From Nemertoderma westbladi (taxonomy: Eukaryota; Xenacoelomorpha; Nemertodermatida; Nemertodermatidae), in the NCBI GenBank assembly GCA_032718475.1, contig JAUCBJ010008175.1:1-54950 (forward strand): a stretch of 54,950 bases of DNA. The letters are read 5' to 3'. Below the pieces are notes generated by a model, which was not told the origin of the DNA, ran no database searches, and saw nothing but the letters and a program-made list of their open reading frames with translations. This document shows positions 50,847 through 54,950 of the stretch, piece by piece (position 1 is the first letter of the stretch; each line of letters opens with the position of its first letter). A program made the translations under genes and the position numbers.

Positions 50847-52936
50847 CGCGATACTCTGCTGCACTTCTTGCAACTCTAACCTACCCTCTCTTACTGTTCC
50901 CTTCAACTGCTGAACAGTCCCCGCCAACTCTCGGACCTGTTGGAAGGAGCGGAGGTGATTCTCCTCCATCTTACCGAGCAGGATATCCATCCCCCGTCGT
51001 CTCTCATCCACCCACTCAACCGCCGAAGCAGGAGTCGCCAACATAGTAGCGGGCAGACGAGGGACGACCGGTGACAAATCCTTGATGTCTCTCTCAGCGT
51101 CCAGGACCAGGATGGTCTCAGGGGCTGTTCTACCGGGCACAAGTAGTTTGGTACTGTGCAAAGGGAATTTAGAGTTAGGTTCTGGAAGTACAGGGGTCTC
51201 TACTACAGAAGGGGTGGCTTCGAGAACAACAGGCCTATTTATTTCAGGCTCATCTACTATAGTAGGAAGTCTTTCTATTTTAATAATTTGGTCTGTGAGT
51301 TCTGGACTACCTAAGTTTTCACTAACTAGTTGCCTTCTCACAGCTGGGGCAAATTAGGCAGTTTCGGGTGGTGGGTTGTTCTTCTACGTCGGTTTGAACG
51401 AGATCTATTTCCTCTGCCTTCAGGATCTGTCGTATCGTCTTCATCAGACGATGTAAATCCCTGTCGCTTAGGAGTTGACCAACTTAGCAGTTGCATATTA
51501 CTAGCTGTTCTCTGTCTGTCTATGTAGTCTTGCCTCTCTTGCAGATTTTCCAACTCTAGTTGGGTGGTCTCTTCTTAGGCTTTCTTTTCTGCTTCTGCCA
51601 CTGATCGTTTTCTTTCTGCTTCGGCCGTTTTTCTTTCCGCTCCTGCCTTTGCCGCTGCCTTCTTGCTTTGCACTTCTGCCTCTGCCTCTGCTGCTTTTAT
51701 TTCCACTTCGGCCACTTTCTTTTCCGCTTCTGCCGCTGCTACTGCCGCTGCTGCTATCTTTCTGTCTTCTATACGTTTTTTCTTTAATTGTTCTTCTTGT
51801 TCCCTAGCGATGCGGCTGCTTTCATCAAATATAGCTCCATTTGCTGCTAGCCTTTCCGCATCTAATGTGTCTAGCACAAATTTAGCTCCCTCACTATTAG
51901 GATGAAGTCCAGCTAACCGTCTCCTTAACTCTTTGTCGCCGATGAATCGCTGATAGTCTGACAGATAGATGTCAATGGCGTCCTTCTTCTGAGGTTTCTC
52001 CGATGTCGCTTCGCTTTCCACCTGAGAAAAGGTAGCGTCTGTTGATTCTCCATGGGTTGAGCGTTCATCCAACTGAATTTTCCACTGGGTTGTTCCTTGG
52101 ACTTTAAGACTCACCCGTTGGAACCAAGTCTTTACGGCAACTTGCAACGACGTGTCTTGAATTCTCTTTGAGGCTTCCTCAAAGGCCGAAAGAATTAGTC
52201 TAATTCTTAAGATTCGTTCACGAACTTGATATAGTAGCTGTTCCTGCTCTTGAGGTCCTTGGGGTTGTTGAAACAGTTGTTCCTCCAATCGCTCCAATGA
52301 GCTGAAGAATCTCTGTACATATCCTGCTGCTGACCTCTTCCACACAGCTGGATCTTTGGCGTCTTTCACTACTCCCATCCTGTATAAGTCCTCCCAGGCA
52401 GCTTCCGATAAGTTAAATGGGAGTCCGGGTCCGGAGAAGTTCCATTGCGTCTCGACAATAGACTTCAATTCTTCCTTCGTGTATCCCGCATAACTGTCCT
52501 TAGTAGATCGCTTACTTCTCGCCCAATCAATTTGATGTTCCTCCACAGCAATCAACACTCTAGCGAGTACGGCTTCGGGAAGAATGAGAAGTGGATCCGC
52601 ATAAACTGCATCCGCTATCGTTGCTCCACGCTCGGGTGACAACTCCACAGTATCCGAACTACTGGAGCTATCAGGCCTCCGAGAAATTAATTCTCGGTTA
52701 GAGGGTTGCCGTTGTTTGACAGCTGCCTCTTGGTCCCGCTTGACTTGAGCCCGAGTGCCTATGATAGACCTACGGTGCTGTACTAGCCTAGGGTCTGATA
52801 CTACTACTGTAGGGATGACCTTTCTGACAGTAGGAGGGGACTTGGACTTTGGTCTTAAACGCTCGGCGCTCCTGTCAGAGTCGCAGACTGTTGCGTCTAG
52901 GAGACTATCTGACAGAGTTTGCTTTTTGTCAGTCAT
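50847..52936 (-). pseudogene. Unit D Gag N-terminal region (broken)
   Basis: Copy of 1102-3191 with the same TAA in the coiled coil (51575-51577) and the same 1-base frameshift (near 51340). Start ATG at 52934-52936. Confidence 0.75.
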
Positions 52937-53255
52937 GTTTAATTGTACAGTTGAATGCCTACTACTATAACGGCAGTTAAAGCAAGTCTAGTAATTCCGT
53001 ATCAACTGTTAGCCTAGTGATCAATTACCGATACCGCTACTCAATGTAACGCAATATATAATATTAGAATACCGGTATAAACTTATAGGATATATAAGTA
53101 TTATTACAAACTAGGTTTAATCACAGAATACCGTTATATAATGTCAGCCTAAATTTATATAAATATAATAATAAGCCTACCTTAAATACCGGTAATGTCA
53201 ATTATTTAGAATAACTGAATTTCTGAATTTTAAGGGTTACTTTACGTTACTTAGT
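52937..53255 (-). other. 5' leader of unit D gag
   Basis: Inverted copy of 783-1101, AT-rich with ACCGGTAT words. Joined to the TCTA-repeat tail of LINE-X on its far side. Confidence 0.65.
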
Positions 53256-54022
53256 TAGATAGATAGATTTATTTATACATTATGTAAAAACAATAACAAA
53301 TACACCAAACAATGTACCGGTATAAAGGTATTGTCCAACATAACATATAGGATTACCCCTAAAGCTTTGCAGCTTATTTCCAAGGGGGTCCTTTATGTTA
53401 CTTGGTTACAAATACAATATTACTCTACGCTAACCTAAAACCAATATAAAACGTAATTACACTATGTACATGTACAACTTTACCGAGAGCGTGACAATGC
53501 CCGACTCAACGATAAAGATGTAATGTACAGAACAATTTATTATAAAACGTAATTACAGTATAAATAGTAAATAATTAATAAACTAATAACTTACTGTAGG
53601 ACTATTGTACCTATTTTTACATTGCACACGGAGATGAGATTTAACTGCAGATTTAAAAGAATGTTGATTATTTAGGTTTTTAATTTCATTAGGCAGAGCG
53701 TTCCAATTTTTTATGCCGTTAAAAAAGAAAGTATCAGATTCAAAGGATTTACAATTCGGGAGGTAGAAGTTTGAAGCACTAGCTCTGGTACTGTAAGAGT
53801 GTGTATCGCGTACTCTGTTGAATTTTTGTTTTAGGTAATTGGGACATTTACCATTATACACTTTATGCACATGGTTAAGGCGTAGCTGCTTAACTCTACT
53901 ATCTAAGTTAAGTAGTCCAGATTCAGAAAAGTCATCTGGAGTTAGGTGGTGCCTAGGTTTGTAGTCTTTAATAAATCGTACTACTTTATTCTGAGCTACT
54001 TGTAATTTACATTTAAGCTGTT
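53256..54022 (-). mobile_element. LINE-X, right-arm copy
   Basis: Inverted copy of 16-782: C-terminal RT fragment (53583-54022, WNALPNEI motif), 3' UTR and GATAGATAGATTTATTTAT tail complement at 53260-53280. The open frame on the minus strand continues upstream through the AGT repeats into LINE-Y sequence to 54125, a chance fusion of two LINE remnants. Confidence 0.75.
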
Positions 54023-54950
54023 TACTACTACTAGGATCGGCATGCTGCATTGCAGCTGCATTAAGAATGCTGTGCCGGCTTGTCAACAAAATTGCACCGC
54101 CACAACTCCCTATCACCCATGACATTTGCTAGATCATCCGCATCTTTAAGGCCAGTGTCCTTTAAGATGCGTCTCAAGAAAGTCATGGGCTGTCCACCAT
54201 GCTTATTCACTCCATGAGGCTGCCAAAGTACAAGATTATGCACTGGCTGGTCCTCACGGCGAAAGCAATGTCCTGCAAAGCGGAGGCGATTTTGTTCTAG
54301 TGTCAAGCTTGGGGGAACCAATGAGACACCTCCAATGTTATATAGTGTCTGGTTGGAGATGTGTGCATTGTACTTGACACAATGTACCCGGCGTAGCATT
54401 CTTGTGAATGTGCCATCCAGAGATTTGGTGTCCTCAGCAGTTAGAGCCCAGCATGGACTCCCGTAGAGGAGTACTGGAACTACTGCTGCTCTAAATAATC
54501 GGACCTTAAGTTTCCGATTAATTCTAGGTGACTTCCAAATCCTGGAAAGCCTATTCAAGGCTGCCCATGCCTTTCCCTTACGTATTCGAAGGTCCTCACC
54601 TGACTTCCGGATCCATGATCCCAGGTAACAGTAGTCGTCCACATGCTCAAGCATACCATCCTTTGAGCTTATGCTCATCCGATCAGAGACTTGCTGAGGA
54701 CTTTCAAAGTTAACTGTCAGAATTTTGGTCTTTCTGGAGTTAATAAAAAGACCAACACTAGAAGCAGCATGTTCTAATGAGCTGAGGAGCCGCTGGGCTC
54801 CCTCTAATGATTCTGAGAGTACTCCTAAGTCATCAGCAAAGTCTAGATCAGTTAGGTACTTGGCAGGATTTCCTCGACTTCTGGAGCCAGTAGGTGGAGT
54901 TATCATCACCCCATCATCATTATGATGATCTAAGGACATCCGTAGAACAT
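54023..54950 (-). mobile_element. LINE-Y, 3' part, running off the window
   Basis: A non-LTR element whose 3' end (CCTAGTAGTAGTA) abuts LINE-X at 54023-54033. It encodes the RT C-terminus and continues beyond 54950. A shorter copy of the same family lies at 14977-15571. Confidence 0.8.
54061..54950 (-). CDS. LINE-Y reverse transcriptase, C-terminal part (partial)
   Basis: The frame is open to the window edge, so the methionine at 54939 is internal. It contains the RT catalytic box FADD (LTDLDFADDLGVLSE), the segment GLFINSRKTKIL, then YCYLGSWI, LYGSPCWAL, FTRMLRRV and RLRFAGHCFRR, the usual order at the end of LINE endonuclease-RT proteins. It stops at 54061-54063. Catalytic aspartates are present, so this copy could be intact further right. 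Clade not determined. Confidence 0.75.
   Translation of the reverse strand, partial: VLRMSLDHHNDDGVMITPPTGSRSRGNPAKYLTDLDFADDLGVLSESLEGAQRLLSSLEHAASSVGLFINSRKTKILTVNFESPQQVSDRMSISSKDGMLEHVDDYCYLGSWIRKSGEDLRIRKGKAWAALNRLSRIWKSPRINRKLKVRLFRAAVVPVLLYGSPCWALTAEDTKSLDGTFTRMLRRVHCVKYNAHISNQTLYNIGGVSLVPPSLTLEQNRLRFAGHCFRREDQPVHNLVLWQPHGVNKHGGQPMTFLRRILKDTGLKDADDLANVMGDRELWRCNFVDKPAQHS

Larger units (their letters stand above)
41155..53255 (-). mobile_element. Unit C/D: inverted A/B mosaic BEL element with ORF2
   Basis: On the minus strand the order is leader, gag, pol, spacer, ORF2, the same as A and B. Gag-pol (D) copies unit A with its stops, foreign insert and RT deletion, plus its own 1-base and 24-base deletions. 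ORF2 (C) copies unit B. No LTR was delimited. Confidence 0.85.
44108..54037. repeat. Right arm of large inverted repeat (partner 1-9930)
   Basis: Inverted copy of the left end of the window. Beyond 54037 the right side continues into LINE-Y. The left side is cut by the window edge. Confidence 0.95.

Noticed and set aside
1-54037. Whole inverted structure as a missed-adapter sequencing palindrome
   Set aside because: The arms differ by private deletions, substitutions, the A/B switch and a 13.9-kb insertion with target duplication in one arm only. A pure read artefact would give identical arms. A mis-assembly of haplotypes cannot be fully excluded.

Overview
This window is a pile-up of metazoan retrotransposons. 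I see no host gene, rRNA, tRNA, CRISPR array or bacterial feature. The BEL/Pao-type LTR elements (a metazoan-restricted group), two non-LTR (LINE) families and an AT-rich background studded with TACCGGTA and TAGGCCTA words point to an animal, probably a marine invertebrate. A finer placement would be guesswork.

Layout, left to right: (1) 1-782, the 3' end of a LINE ('LINE-X'). (2) Unit A, about 783-14723, plus strand: a decayed BEL gag-pol (1102-9676) with an in-frame deletion of the RT core, followed by a second long gene, here called ORF2 (10762-14723), that I cannot assign to any known family. (3) 14724-18250, a non-coding spacer holding a 5'-truncated copy of a second LINE ('LINE-Y', 14977-15571, 12-bp target duplication) and a 288-bp tandem duplication. 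It may contain an LTR shared by units A and B. (4) Unit B, 18251-27066, plus strand: a 1,659-codon uninterrupted Gag-protease frame that has lost RT, RNase H and integrase through in-frame deletions, then a second ORF2 copy. (5) Element N, 27067-40965: a complete, very young BEL/Pao element with 985-bp LTRs (one mismatch seen), a GGTGA 5-bp target duplication and an intact 2,703-codon polyprotein. It sits inside ORF2 of unit B. (6) 40966-41136, the rest of ORF2-B, cut off by a palindrome centred near 41132. (7) Unit C/D, 41155-53255, minus strand: a mosaic inverted copy in which ORF2 (C) matches unit B and gag-pol (D) matches unit A, with the switch between about 44100 and 44170. (8) 53256-54950, LINE-X and LINE-Y on the minus strand. 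LINE-Y runs off the window edge.

The most unusual content is ORF2. It is a gene of roughly 1,300 codons carried 3' of a BEL gag-pol in all three units. It diverges between A and B mainly at silent codon positions, is preceded by a conserved leader and hairpin-bearing repeats, and ends in a CCHC zinc knuckle. It does not look like an envelope gene. The inferred history is: an ORF2-bearing BEL lineage gave A and B; a fold-back event with a template switch produced the B-like/A-like inverted copy C/D; and N then inserted into ORF2-B only. C still has the empty site.
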